In this document: piece by piece, positions 17,407-26,220 of the stretch
Position numbering within the stretch: position 1 is the first letter of the stretch
How the letters are laid out: the number at the start of each line of letters is the position of its first letter
From: Lactobacillus xujianguonis
Lineage (GTDB): Bacteria; Bacillota; Bacilli; Lactobacillales; Lactobacillaceae
NCBI RefSeq assembly: GCF_004009905.1
Contig: NZ_ML136884.1
Location: forward strand, 1 to 56,210
DNA length: 56,210 bases
Direction: 5' to 3'
Notes under the pieces: generated by a model
Seen by the model: the letters and a program-made list of their open reading frames with translations, nothing else
Told to the model about the DNA's origin: nothing
The model's database searches: none
Position numbers and translations under genes: made by a program

Positions 17407-17727
17407 TTAGTCAAGTGACCGCAAGAAATCCTCAACTTCTTGTTTAGTTTTGCGATCCTTATTTACTAGTCTACCAATTTCTTTGCCATCTTGGTAGACA
17501 ACAAATGAAGGAATTCCCATAATCATTAATTTTTTTGCGACGTCCATTGAGCCATCACGGTCGATTTGGTAGAATTTTGCTTCTGAAAAATCTTTTTCAA
17601 TTTCAGGCAAAAATGGATCTAAGAAACGGCAATCTGGGCACCAAGTTGCTGAAAATTCTAAGACAACGCGGCCTGATTTAGTAATTTCATTTAATTGGTC
17701 TTCTGTTAATTCTTTAATCTTTTCCAT
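17407..17727 (-). CDS. Thioredoxin-family protein
   Basis: 106 residues when started at 17727 (MEKIKELTED), chosen because GAGGG lies 8 bases upstream; an in-frame ATG at 17748 has no ribosome site. Thioredoxin fold with active site C30-P-D-C33 in FSATWCPDCRF, and the cis-Pro loop GIPSFVVYQDG. The CPDC site differs from the CGPC of the main thioredoxin, so the redox partner is probably specialised. In lactobacilli this gene commonly sits with ytpR and trmB, as here. Confidence 0.92.
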   Translation of the reverse strand: MEKIKELTEDQLNEITKSGRVVLEFSATWCPDCRFLDPFLPEIEKDFSEAKFYQIDRDGSMDVAKKLMIMGIPSFVVYQDGKEIGRLVNKDRKTKQEVEDFLRSLD

Positions 17728-17796
17728 AATTTTATCCCTCATTTTCAACTTACTATTTACAAGTATTTTAATGATTAAAAATATATTTTACAAGTG

Positions 17797-18450
17797 CTAT
17801 GCTTCAAAACTTGCATGCAATGCATAAATCGGATTACCCTTAGCTGCAAACTTATGCTCATACTCAGTTTCAATATTCTTTTCGATAATTTCTGGCTTTT
17901 CATGGTGTAAATCAACTGAAACAAAGTCAAAATGCATCCCGAAATTATTTAAGCTTTGCACAGAATATGCAAACAGACCTGCATTATCAGTCTTAAATTC
18001 AATATGACCTTCAGGCGTTAAAACTTGTTGATACTTAGCTAAGAAGCTCTTGTAAGTCAATCTGCGCTTTTCATGACGAGTCTTTGGCCAAGGGTCACTG
18101 AAGTTCAAGTAAATGACGTCAGTGCTGTTTTCTGGGAAAAAGCAGTTGATGTCAGCGGCATCCCCACGCAAGATTTGCAAATTATCTAAGCCCTTTTCCA
18201 GCTTTGTCCGCAAAATAATACCAGCAGCTGTAGTTTGCAATTCCAAAGCAACATAGTTTTTATCAGGATTATTTTCTGCCAAAGTGGTAATGAAATGTCC
18301 CTTACCAGAACCAACTTCAATTTCAATCGGATGATCATTACCAAAACGTGCTTGCCAATCAATCTGCTTTTCTGGATCAGGATTTTGCAAGACACTTTCT
18401 GGATGTTCGTTAACAAGCTTCACAGCCCAAGGTTTATTTCTTAATCTCAT
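17797..18450 (-). CDS. trmB: tRNA (guanine-N7-)-methyltransferase
   Basis: 217 residues, standard length. It methylates G46 of tRNA using SAM. The SAM site is IEVGSGKGHFI (about 40-50), with the acidic ALELQ strand after it. The catalytic region NFSDPWPKTRHEKRRLTY (about 113-130) is diagnostic for TrmB. It follows ecsB by 11 bp. Confidence 0.98.
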   Translation of the reverse strand: MRLRNKPWAVKLVNEHPESVLQNPDPEKQIDWQARFGNDHPIEIEVGSGKGHFITTLAENNPDKNYVALELQTTAAGIILRTKLEKGLDNLQILRGDAADINCFFPENSTDVIYLNFSDPWPKTRHEKRRLTYKSFLAKYQQVLTPEGHIEFKTDNAGLFAYSVQSLNNFGMHFDFVSVDLHHEKPEIIEKNIETEYEHKFAAKGNPIYALHASFEA

Positions 18451-18461
18451 TCGTTTAATTC

Positions 18462-19661
18462 CTATCTTCTAATTTTTTGTTTCTTAACTCTTACTGGCAA
18501 ATAGCCGTAATTGATAATCATGGTAAAAATAAACAAAACAGCAATACTTAGCCATAGATGGGCATCAATTGGCAAAACAATTAACCAAAAAATGCTGATT
18601 AAGAGCCATTGAATTATTAAACCCAAGTTTAGAACTTTAACTAAGTCTTTGCTCCGGTTATCACGAATAATGGGATAAACGCGGTACATAATGTTACTGT
18701 CAAATTCGGTGGCCATTGGCAATAATTGGTAAACCGTCAAAAAGATTACCAAGCAGGACAAGCCTAAAGCCCAGCGCCAATCTTGCACTAACCAAGAAAT
18801 TAAGATGGCGAAAACCGTCATTCTTACCAGCAAGTTCAAGTATTCCGGATTTCTTAACAGTGATCTGCGGTATAAGAACAAGTTGGGGTTTTCCTTAGCA
18901 ATTGATTTTGGCAACAGAAAATCAAGATACTTTCTGCGCTTGATCGTGACTTGCTTTTCAGCTACATCAGTAAACATACTGAAGATGCTGTAAACCCGGT
19001 CTTTTCTTGCCTTTTCACTTTCAACTGCATAGCGCCAGTCAAAGACACCCTTATCCTTTTTAGCGCCTAAATGCGTAATAACCATTAAAATAATGACTTC
19101 AATGGGATAAATATATGATCCTAAACTACCAATTAATAAGGCGGCCAAAGTAATCACTAAACTTAACCAATTAGGAGAATTGTAGTAAAAATACAAATTC
19201 TCTTTTTCAATTAAGATCATGACTGCTTTTAACAGGATTGTTCCAATCAAAATTAAAGCATATGACCAGCCCGGAATTCCTGCCTTAATCGTCGCAAACG
19301 GAAATAGAATCCCCCCTAACAGCACAATCAAGATCGTTGGCAAAACTAGACTGTACTTGATCATTGGTTTGAGGTATTCATCCATTTTTTCATCTTGGGT
19401 GAATAAAAATTGCATATCGGCAGCTTTTAACAAAGTTACTAAATGACCTGTCAATAGCGGCAGCCATAATAAAAAGCCCACTAATGGTTTGTAAAACCAT
19501 AAATTATTGGGGATCACTTTCATGGCTTGCGCATACCAGAACATCAAAGCCCCGAATAAAAAGATCAAAGCTAAAATAAAAAAGTCATTGAAAACCAGCG
19601 TTAAATATTTAACTGATTGTTTGAGATTTTCGTTCAGTCGTTTTTTCGCTAACTCACGCAT
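18462..19661 (-). CDS. ecsB: ABC transporter permease EcsB
   Basis: About 399 residues; the start at 19661 (MRELAKKRLNE) has GAGG 9 bases upstream, better spaced than the in-frame ATG at 19667. Many hydrophobic spans (about ten), for example FILALIFLFGALMFWYAQAM and LPTILIVLLGGILFPF. It matches EcsB, which pairs with EcsA and affects protein secretion and site-2 protease activity in B. subtilis. Overlaps the end of ecsA, so the two are coupled. No ecsC is seen. Confidence 0.92.
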   Translation of the reverse strand: MRELAKKRLNENLKQSVKYLTLVFNDFFILALIFLFGALMFWYAQAMKVIPNNLWFYKPLVGFLLWLPLLTGHLVTLLKAADMQFLFTQDEKMDEYLKPMIKYSLVLPTILIVLLGGILFPFATIKAGIPGWSYALILIGTILLKAVMILIEKENLYFYYNSPNWLSLVITLAALLIGSLGSYIYPIEVIILMVITHLGAKKDKGVFDWRYAVESEKARKDRVYSIFSMFTDVAEKQVTIKRRKYLDFLLPKSIAKENPNLFLYRRSLLRNPEYLNLLVRMTVFAILISWLVQDWRWALGLSCLVIFLTVYQLLPMATEFDSNIMYRVYPIIRDNRSKDLVKVLNLGLIIQWLLISIFWLIVLPIDAHLWLSIAVLFIFTMIINYGYLPVRVKKQKIRR

Positions 19662-20397
19662 TGCCATTATCCTCTCTATTCAAAGCTAAATAGAGCTGGT
19701 CAAATGGATCATCTGGCTTTAAGCCATAATGCTGGCGAATTTCTTGCAAGCTGCCAATGACTTCGATTGTACCGCGGTTTAAAACAGCATAGTTTGAAAT
19801 AGCCTGTTGAGCATCTGCTAAAACGTGTGTCGTCATTAGCACCATCTTGTCGTTAGCAATTGCTTGCTTAATTAAATCAATTAAGTTGGCCACCGCCAAA
19901 GGATCAAGACCAGTAAACGGTTCATCAATTACGAGCAAACTCGTATCGGCTAAAAAGGCGGACACGATCATCACCTTTTGCCGCATCCCTTTTGAGAAGT
20001 GAATTGGCAACCAATCCAGCTTGTCATCTAACCGAAACATCTTTAACAATTCATGCGCCCTGTCCCATGACTTATTGGCATCAAGTCCATAACTGAGCAT
20101 GGTTAATTCCAAATGTTCCTTTAACGTTAGTTCTGGATATAAAACCGGTGTTTCTGGAATATAGGCTACTTGTCGTTTAAATTTAGTTGGCTGCATGGTT
20201 AAATTGACATCATTAAGCAAAATCTTGCCTTTTTGTGGTCGCAATAAACCCAAAATATGCTTAATGGTCGTTGACTTACCGGCACCATTTAAACCGATTA
20301 AGCCTAAGGCTTCACCTGGCTTAATTTCTAAATTTATGTCTTTGATCACTGGAACACCAGTATAGCCTCCAGTTAAATGTTCAATTTTTAATGTCAT
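19654..20397 (-). CDS. ecsA: ABC transporter ATP-binding protein EcsA
   Basis: 247 residues, one nucleotide-binding domain. Walker A GLNGAGKSTTIKH (about 36-48), Q-loop PETPVLYPE, signature FSKGMRQKV, Walker B LLVIDEPFTGLDP and the H-loop TTHVL. It powers EcsB. Divergent from hit across about 90 bp, the usual ecsA/hit arrangement in bacilli. Confidence 0.95.
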   Translation of the reverse strand: MTLKIEHLTGGYTGVPVIKDINLEIKPGEALGLIGLNGAGKSTTIKHILGLLRPQKGKILLNDVNLTMQPTKFKRQVAYIPETPVLYPELTLKEHLELTMLSYGLDANKSWDRAHELLKMFRLDDKLDWLPIHFSKGMRQKVMIVSAFLADTSLLVIDEPFTGLDPLAVANLIDLIKQAIANDKMVLMTTHVLADAQQAISNYAVLNRGTIEVIGSLQEIRQHYGLKPDDPFDQLYLALNREDNGNA

Positions 20398-20487
20398 TTT
20401 TCGTTTCTTTCCTTAGTAAACTATCATGTTTTATAATATCATGGATGTAAGTAGAAACTAAAGTCTTACAAGTAAGAGGTAGATTAT

Positions 20488-20919
20488 ATGGAAAATTTAG
20501 AAAAAGATTGTTTATTCTGCAAAATTATCCGCGGTGAAGTTCCAAGCTACACTGTCTTTGAAAATGACGATGTTAAAGCCTTTTTAGACATTTCTCAAGT
20601 TAACCCTGGTCACACCTTGATGGTTCCTAAGAAGCACATCGTTAACTTATTCGACTACACCAAGGAAGATGCACAACGATACTTGCAATATATCCCAGAA
20701 ATTGCCAATGCCATTAAGAAGGCCTTCCCTAACGTTACTGGTATGAACATCACCACCAACAATGGTAAATCAGCTAACCAAGTGGTAATGCACTCCCACA
20801 TTCACTTCATTCCTCGTTTTGAAGGCGACGGCTTGAAGTTAATGACCCGCAATAATGCCGACAAATATGACGAAGAAAAATACCAAGAAGTCGCTGACAA
20901 GATCAAGGCACAATTTTAA
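20488..20919 (+). CDS. hit: HIT-family protein (Hit)
   Basis: 143 residues, histidine-triad nucleotide hydrolase/transferase. The triad motif is HSHIHFIPR (about 111-119), and the N-terminus CLFCKIIRGEVPSYTVFEND is typical. It acts on AMP-linked substrates such as AMP-lysine or Ap4A; the natural substrate here is unknown. Ribosome site AGAGGT; likely -10 TATAAT at 20432-20437. Followed at 9 bp by a YtxH-like gene. Confidence 0.96.
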   Translation: MENLEKDCLFCKIIRGEVPSYTVFENDDVKAFLDISQVNPGHTLMVPKKHIVNLFDYTKEDAQRYLQYIPEIANAIKKAFPNVTGMNITTNNGKSANQVVMHSHIHFIPRFEGDGLKLMTRNNADKYDEEKYQEVADKIKAQF

Positions 20920-20928
20920 GGAGAAAAA

Positions 20929-21273
20929 ATGAAAAATTTCGGTTTAGGATTATTCCTTGGCGCTGCGGCTGGAGTTGCTCTTTCTTTAATTAAAGATGAA
21001 CATGGTGTGCGACTTGGTCAACCTTTGAAGGAAAATATCGCAGGGATGCAAGACGCTGGTGAAAGCTTAGCTGATGGTATTGCTAAAGCTAAAAAAGCTA
21101 GCCAAGAATTAAGCGCCAACTTACCTGCTGCTGAAAGAGCAGTTAGTGATATTAGTGATGATGTTAAACATTATCAAAATCACATCGCTCCTAATCTTAA
21201 GGAAATTAACTATCGCAGCAAAAAAATTCAAAGAGAAGTCGAATCAACTGATCAAGAGCAAAAAAATAGTTAA
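20929..21273 (+). CDS. YtxH-like small membrane-associated protein
   Basis: 114 residues with one hydrophobic N-terminal segment (FGLGLFLGAAAGVALSLI), GVRLGQPLKENI after it, then a long helical, charged region that could form coiled coil. This is the YtxH layout. Function unknown; stress-linked in some bacilli. In an operon with hit and upstream of prsA. Confidence 0.8.
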   Translation: MKNFGLGLFLGAAAGVALSLIKDEHGVRLGQPLKENIAGMQDAGESLADGIAKAKKASQELSANLPAAERAVSDISDDVKHYQNHIAPNLKEINYRSKKIQREVESTDQEQKNS

Positions 21274-21384
21274 GAAAGTTTGATTTTTTTATGAATAATC
21301 GAATTTTGAAAAAACTTATGCCCTAAATTATGTTATATTAGTTGACAGTTACTTAATTACTAAGGATGTGGAGAATTTATTTTT

Positions 21385-22287
21385 ATGAAAAGTTATATTA
21401 AAAAAGCAGCTGCAGTAATCGCTGTAGCTGGTATTGCATTATCCGCAACCGCTTGTTCTAAGAGCGGCGATAAGACTGTTGCTTCTTACAAGGGTGGTAA
21501 GATCACCCAACAACAATACTATGATGAAATGAAGAAGTCACAAGCAGGTCAATCTACTTTGGCTAACATGATCATCAACCGTACTTTGGAAGAACAATAC
21601 GGCAGTAAAGTTTCTCAAAAGAAGATCGACAAGCAATACAACAACTACAAGAAGCAATACGGTTCTCAATTTAGCGCTGTTTTGCAACAAAATGGGATGA
21701 CCCCATCAACTTTCAAGCAAAACTTGAAGACTAACCTGCTTTCTGAAGCTGCTTTGAAGAGCGTTAAGAAGATTTCTAAGAAGCAAGAACAAAAGGTATG
21801 GAAGACCTACCAGCCTAAGGTTAAGGTACAACATATTTTAGTTGCTAAGAAATCTGATGCGCAAAAGATTATCAAGCAATTGAAGGCTGGCAAGAGCTTT
21901 GCAAGCTTAGCTAAGAAGTACTCACTTGATACTGCTACTAAGAACAAGGCTGGTAAGTTGCCATCATTTGACTCAACTGACACCACTTTAGATTCAGCAT
22001 TCAAGACTGCTGCCTTCAAGCTTAAGACTGGTGAAGTTACTGAAACTCCAGTTAAGTCACAATCTGGTTACCACGTAATTAAGATGATTGATCACCCAGC
22101 TAAGGGTACTTTTGCTTCACACAAGAAGGCAATTGATGAGCAAATCTACGCTTCTATGGCTCAAAACCAAGAAACTATGAGAGACGTTATTGCTACTGTT
22201 TTGAAGAAGTCTGACGTTTCAATCAAGGATAAGGACTTGAAGAATGTCTTATCTGCATACGTTTCAACTAACAGCTTAAGTAAATAA
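21385..22287 (+). CDS. prsA: Foldase lipoprotein PrsA
   Basis: 300 residues. Lipoprotein signal with lipobox ALSATAC (Cys about 24), then a parvulin-type peptidyl-prolyl isomerase domain (about 140-235; VQHILVAKKSDAQKII, SYHVIKMIDH-like SGYHVIKMIDH) between two helical parts. It folds secreted proteins outside the membrane, which fits the many secreted proteins in this window. Separate promoter likely in the 110-bp gap; ends at a strong terminator. Confidence 0.96.
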   Translation: MKSYIKKAAAVIAVAGIALSATACSKSGDKTVASYKGGKITQQQYYDEMKKSQAGQSTLANMIINRTLEEQYGSKVSQKKIDKQYNNYKKQYGSQFSAVLQQNGMTPSTFKQNLKTNLLSEAALKSVKKISKKQEQKVWKTYQPKVKVQHILVAKKSDAQKIIKQLKAGKSFASLAKKYSLDTATKNKAGKLPSFDSTDTTLDSAFKTAAFKLKTGEVTETPVKSQSGYHVIKMIDHPAKGTFASHKKAIDEQIYASMAQNQETMRDVIATVLKKSDVSIKDKDLKNVLSAYVSTNSLSK

Positions 22288-22305
22288 TTCCTGATTAAGG
22301 AAGAG

Positions 22306-22340
22306 AAATAGCTTGGAAATAATTTCCAAGCTATTTTTTT
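22306..22340 (+). terminator. prsA terminator
   Basis: AATAGCTTGGAAAT / ATTTCCAAGCTATT perfect hairpin followed by seven T. Confidence 0.95.
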
Positions 22341-22710
22341 GTACACAAAAAACCACGTGCCCATTTTAAACACGCGATTCTTCTAAAAGATAAACCTAAT
22401 TTTTGATGGATTTGTTGGAATGATAACTAAATCAAATCCTTCCTCCAAAAATAAGATGTTGCCACTGATCTATGGCTGCTTAGATCGCACGCCGTTATGT
22501 TTATCTGTATTTTCAACCTCAGTGGCAACGCTAAAATACTTGTCTCACTTACAATCTCACTTTTTATTTCGTAGAAATAAATACTAGCTTATAATATTAA
22601 TACTTTTTCCTACTCCACTTCCATCGTAACATGGACTAGGAAATAAACAAGTGTGTCTTTATATAGGTCTTATCGATAAATAAGCACTTTATGTAAATGG
22701 AGGACCAAAA
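22341..22710. other. Intergenic region with palindromes and possible leader RNA
   Basis: No long gene. It holds an 11-bp perfect inverted repeat GTTGCCACTGA (22458-22468) / TCAGTGGCAAC (22519-22529) enclosing GATCTA/TAGATC. Further right are a TATAAT at 22590-22595, a hairpin TTTCCTA-C-TCC / GGA-C-TAGGAAA (22606-22643) and a second one CTTAT/ATAAG (22669-22684). They lead to a perfect GGAGG at 22699-22703. These could be a structured plus-strand leader; no Rfam family was recognised. Confidence 0.4.
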
Positions 22711-22758
22711 ATGACCTTATTTCACCAAAATTGGCAAAATAAGGTCATTTTATTTATC
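22707..22758 (-). terminator. yhaM terminator
   Basis: AAAATGACCTTATTT / AAATAAGGTCATTTT long perfect hairpin just after the yhaM stop codon, with A/T flanks on both sides. Confidence 0.8.
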
Positions 22759-22794
22759 TTTTATTCCAAATGCCGTGAATTATCTAAAGCCTGA
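22711..22794 (+). CDS. Possible 27-residue mini-ORF
   Basis: ATG at 22711 stands 7 bases after a perfect GGAGG (22699-22703). It encodes 27 residues starting MTLFHQNWQNK, with a short hydrophobic run KVILFIFY, and overlaps the 3' end of yhaM on the other strand. Its first 45 bases also form the yhaM terminator stem, which may be coincidence. No family recognised. Listed because of the ribosome site and the hairpin-rich leader. Confidence 0.25.
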   Translation: MTLFHQNWQNKVILFIFYSKCRELSKA

Positions 22795-23738
22795 TCATCT
22801 TTTGGCCGGTAAAATCTCCGTCCATCTTGACTCATTATTGGCTCAGTAAATGTCCCCTTCTCAGTATGTTGCAGAGCATTAGTAATCGCATAAACTGCCG
22901 CATCCAAATCATCAATTCGGTGCAATAATTCGGCTTCCAATAATTGTGGCAATTTCGGTGAACCATATTCAAACTTACCATGGTGAGACAACACCATATG
23001 TCTCAGCAAAAGCAAATCTTCAGAATCAAGATCTAACTTCAATTCTTGCGCTGCTAGCATGATTTGCTCATCAATTAAAACCAAGTGCCCCACCATATTA
23101 CCGGCTGGTGTATATTGGGTTGCTGCTGGCCCTGTTAATTCTAAGACCTTGCCCATATCATGCAAAATGCAACCTGCATACAGCAATGACCGATTAACTT
23201 GGGTGTAATTATCAGCTAATCCTTTCGCATCCCTCAGCATTGATAAAGTGTGAAAAGCTAACCCGCCGCGAACTGCATGGTGGTTACTCTTTCCTGCCGG
23301 ATAATCAAAGAAACACTTGTCCCATTTCTTCAACAAGTATCTGACAATGCGGGTCCAAGTCGGATTCAAAATCTCAAAGACATACTTGTTGATCTCTTCT
23401 TTCATATCCGGAATCTTCTCTGGTGCCGATTTAACAAATTGGCTCAAATCATAGCCTTCATCAGGCCCCACTACTCTCATGGAGTAGATCTTAATCTGCG
23501 GGCGACCTTGATATTCTTCACGTTTGCCATTAACTTCCACAATTGAACCAGTACTGAAAGTGGCCGCATCTTGATTAGTTGCATCCCAGAAATTACCGCG
23601 AATCTCTCCAGAACTATCCGAAAACTGCAATACTAAGAACAATTTATCATTCTTCGTATGCCGCAATTGTGAATTCTTAATCATCAAGACTAAATCGAAC
23701 TCTTCGCCATCGTTATAATCTAATAAGCGTTTAAGCAT
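22761..23738 (-). CDS. yhaM: 3'-5' exoribonuclease YhaM
   Basis: 325 residues from MLKRLLDYNDGEEFD; start 23738 chosen by the AAAGGA site and because it overlaps the yhaN stop by 8 bases. An OB-fold domain (about 10-95; FLVLQFSDSSGEIRGNFWDA) is followed by an HD hydrolase domain (about 155-290; HHAVRGGLAFHTLSML, CILHDMGKV). Degrades RNA and DNA from the 3' end. Last gene of the yhaO-yhaN-yhaM operon. Confidence 0.96.
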   Translation of the reverse strand: MLKRLLDYNDGEEFDLVLMIKNSQLRHTKNDKLFLVLQFSDSSGEIRGNFWDATNQDAATFSTGSIVEVNGKREEYQGRPQIKIYSMRVVGPDEGYDLSQFVKSAPEKIPDMKEEINKYVFEILNPTWTRIVRYLLKKWDKCFFDYPAGKSNHHAVRGGLAFHTLSMLRDAKGLADNYTQVNRSLLYAGCILHDMGKVLELTGPAATQYTPAGNMVGHLVLIDEQIMLAAQELKLDLDSEDLLLLRHMVLSHHGKFEYGSPKLPQLLEAELLHRIDDLDAAVYAITNALQHTEKGTFTEPIMSQDGRRFYRPKDDQALDNSRHLE

Positions 23739-26220
23739 TTGGCGTTCCTTTCTCAAAAAACATCGGCTCAATCCCAATCTCATCAACTAAATTGCGTTGC
23801 GCCGTAAAAATCAACACTTGATTGTTGGCACTAATCTTTTGCAACAATTGCTTAATATAACCCACTCGTTGATCGTCAAAGTTAACAAAGGAATCATCGA
23901 TCAAAATCGGTAAATTGATTTGATCTTTAATTTGTTCAACAAAAGCTAATTTCAAAGCAAAATATAATTGTTCTGCCGTTCCCCGTGACAGATACTTAAC
24001 TTCCCGCTTCTTACCATCAAAGCGAGTCACCGTTAACTTCTTATCTAATTCTAAATCAACATAGCGCCCACCGGTTAATAATTGCAAATATTCTTTGGCC
24101 GCCTTTAGCATCTTTGGAAAACGTTCGTTAGAAGCTAAATCAAGGGCACGACCAATCCACTTGGAAGCTAATAAGTTAGCCAAATATTCTTGGCTGGCCT
24201 GCATTAAGCGTGTTTGCGTATTAGCTAAATCTTGCTTAGCGGCGAACACGTTACTTGAATCAGCTAAGTTAGTCAATTTGACTTGCACCTGGGCAGCTTC
24301 TTGCTGTAATTGATTGACTTTTTCTTGCTCAGTCGCAATCTTACTTGCCACTTGGGCTAATTTTTCCTTTAAACTAGCTGGATCAACTTGCTTTAACTGC
24401 GCCAAGTCATCATGCAAGTTATATTGCAAACTCGCAACTTGCGCTTGAAGTTTAGCTTGCGCTAAAGACCCTTGATAGCGTTGATCATATTCCGTCATGT
24501 CTTTAACTTGGTCTTTAGCCAAAACGGCTTTTAGTTTCAAGCCTAGTTCTTTTAATTCCTGCTGCCCTTGCTTTAAGTTAAAGGCTAAACTTGCCTTTCT
24601 TTCAGCAACTTGTTGACTCCGACTAATTCTGTCATCTAATTCGGTCATTGCTGCTAATAAGCTGTTAAAATCTGCTTTTAAGGGCTCATTCAGCGCTTCT
24701 TCTAATTTGGCGGCTAATTGACCACATTTAGTTTCAATTTGCGTCAGCTGCTCATTATTGGCTTCTAGAGCCTGCTGCTTCATTCGGTATTGACTAACTT
24801 GATTAATTAAATTATCAACTGACAAAGAAGCAGGATCCAAACCATACTTTTTCTGGAAACTTTGGTATTGTTGCTCTACTTGCTTTTGGGCTTTTTGCGC
24901 CTCTTGGACTACTTGGGCTTGATTCTTATTTTGGTAAAAACCATAACCAGCTACTGCAACACCAGCAATTAATAAAATTAGGCCTGTGATGCCGCTAGTG
25001 AACAATAAAATCAAGCCTACGACTGCAATGACGGCACCAATTAGTAAGAATAAATTATTATTGCTCTTAGTAGGAGCTGTAACTCCTGCTTTTTCAGGTA
25101 AAGCGCGATAGTCACTAGCTAAAGTTTGCAAATCAGCCTGACTAAGCTTTAGACCAGCAGCCAAATCCGGATTAAGAGTAAGCAGTTGTTGTTCTTCGTT
25201 TTTGAGCTGCTTTTCTTTTTGCAGGTCAGCTTGATATTCGCTCTGCCATTGTAAGAGTTCTGGCCGTTTTTGCAGTAATTGCTTTTCAGCTGTTAAATCT
25301 TCAGCACTTGCTAAACTGGCAGCTTGTTTTTCTAAATTAGCCAAATTAGCTTGCAAGTTCTTGCCTTGTGCCTGCAAGCTTTGCGCCTCTTGATAATTAC
25401 TGCTAGTGAACTTCAACGGCTTAACTTCAGCCTCTAATTCTTGCAACTTGTGGTAACTTTGAAAACTCTTCTGTAAGTTTGCTAATTGGCTTTGTTCTTT
25501 TTGCTCAGCTGCTAACTGCTCTTGCACTTGTTTAAGGCTAGTTTGCTTGGCTGTTAACTCAGCTTCTAAACTTTCATAATCCTGATACTCATCTTCAGCT
25601 TCAGCAACCGCTTCACGTTTAGCACTGACTTTTTTTAACAGCTGATTAACCTGCGGCTTTTTCCCTGTCTTTTTAAACAGTTGTCCTGCTTCTTTAGCAA
25701 AATCATCCCGCAAAGCTAAAAGTTTGCCACTGTCAGCGGCACCCAAATAATAAATCCGCTCGAGTAAATCCGCTTGACTTAAGCTAGCAACCTGCCCCAA
25801 CATTTCTTGGTTAAAAATAAAACTATCAGCATAAAAATTACCATCAATCTTTTGCAGTTGGTCATAAAACAAACTTTCTGGCACAACTTGGCCATCTTTT
25901 TTGACAGTTAAAATTCCCCGCTTAGTTTTATCGCCTTTGGCCCATAAACGTTCTAATTCAAATTCACTGCCATGTTCATCTTCAAAAAACAGCGAACCAC
26001 CCATCGGTGAAACATGAGCCAAAGGTTTGTAATCTTCAAAAAAAGGTGACGAATTTGACCGCAGATAAAAGCCAAACATGACTTGTTTAATAAAAGCAAC
26101 CGTTGTACTCTTACCCGCCTCATTTTCACCAAAGAAGACATTTAATTCCGGACTAGGCAGATTAAAAGTCAAATTCGAAAGCTGACCAAAATTGATAAAC
26201 TTAATTTTCTTGAGTCTCAT
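23731..26220 (-). CDS. yhaN: YhaN-type AAA ATPase (SbcC/SMC-like)
   Basis: About 829 residues from MRLKKIKFINFG; the ATG at 26220 is best placed to the AAAGGA site, with TTG at 26226 as an alternative. Walker A is GENEAGKST (about 33-41), then a long coiled-coil with an inserted hydrophobic hairpin about 390-440 (FLLIGAVIAVVGLILLF, GITGLILLIAGVAVAGYGF). The C-terminal LSRGTAEQLYFALKLAF signature and Walker B LPILIDDSFVNFD close the head. The two membrane spans in the coil are typical of YhaN. It overlaps yhaO, its likely nuclease partner in DNA repair. Confidence 0.92.
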   Translation of the reverse strand: MRLKKIKFINFGQLSNLTFNLPSPELNVFFGENEAGKSTTVAFIKQVMFGFYLRSNSSPFFEDYKPLAHVSPMGGSLFFEDEHGSEFELERLWAKGDKTKRGILTVKKDGQVVPESLFYDQLQKIDGNFYADSFIFNQEMLGQVASLSQADLLERIYYLGAADSGKLLALRDDFAKEAGQLFKKTGKKPQVNQLLKKVSAKREAVAEAEDEYQDYESLEAELTAKQTSLKQVQEQLAAEQKEQSQLANLQKSFQSYHKLQELEAEVKPLKFTSSNYQEAQSLQAQGKNLQANLANLEKQAASLASAEDLTAEKQLLQKRPELLQWQSEYQADLQKEKQLKNEEQQLLTLNPDLAAGLKLSQADLQTLASDYRALPEKAGVTAPTKSNNNLFLLIGAVIAVVGLILLFTSGITGLILLIAGVAVAGYGFYQNKNQAQVVQEAQKAQKQVEQQYQSFQKKYGLDPASLSVDNLINQVSQYRMKQQALEANNEQLTQIETKCGQLAAKLEEALNEPLKADFNSLLAAMTELDDRISRSQQVAERKASLAFNLKQGQQELKELGLKLKAVLAKDQVKDMTEYDQRYQGSLAQAKLQAQVASLQYNLHDDLAQLKQVDPASLKEKLAQVASKIATEQEKVNQLQQEAAQVQVKLTNLADSSNVFAAKQDLANTQTRLMQASQEYLANLLASKWIGRALDLASNERFPKMLKAAKEYLQLLTGGRYVDLELDKKLTVTRFDGKKREVKYLSRGTAEQLYFALKLAFVEQIKDQINLPILIDDSFVNFDDQRVGYIKQLLQKISANNQVLIFTAQRNLVDEIGIEPMFFEKGTPNA

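Noticed and set aside
23731..26220. YhaN-like ATPase as part of a defence system
   Set aside because: Neighbours yhaO and yhaM and the typical membrane hairpin identify the housekeeping repair operon.
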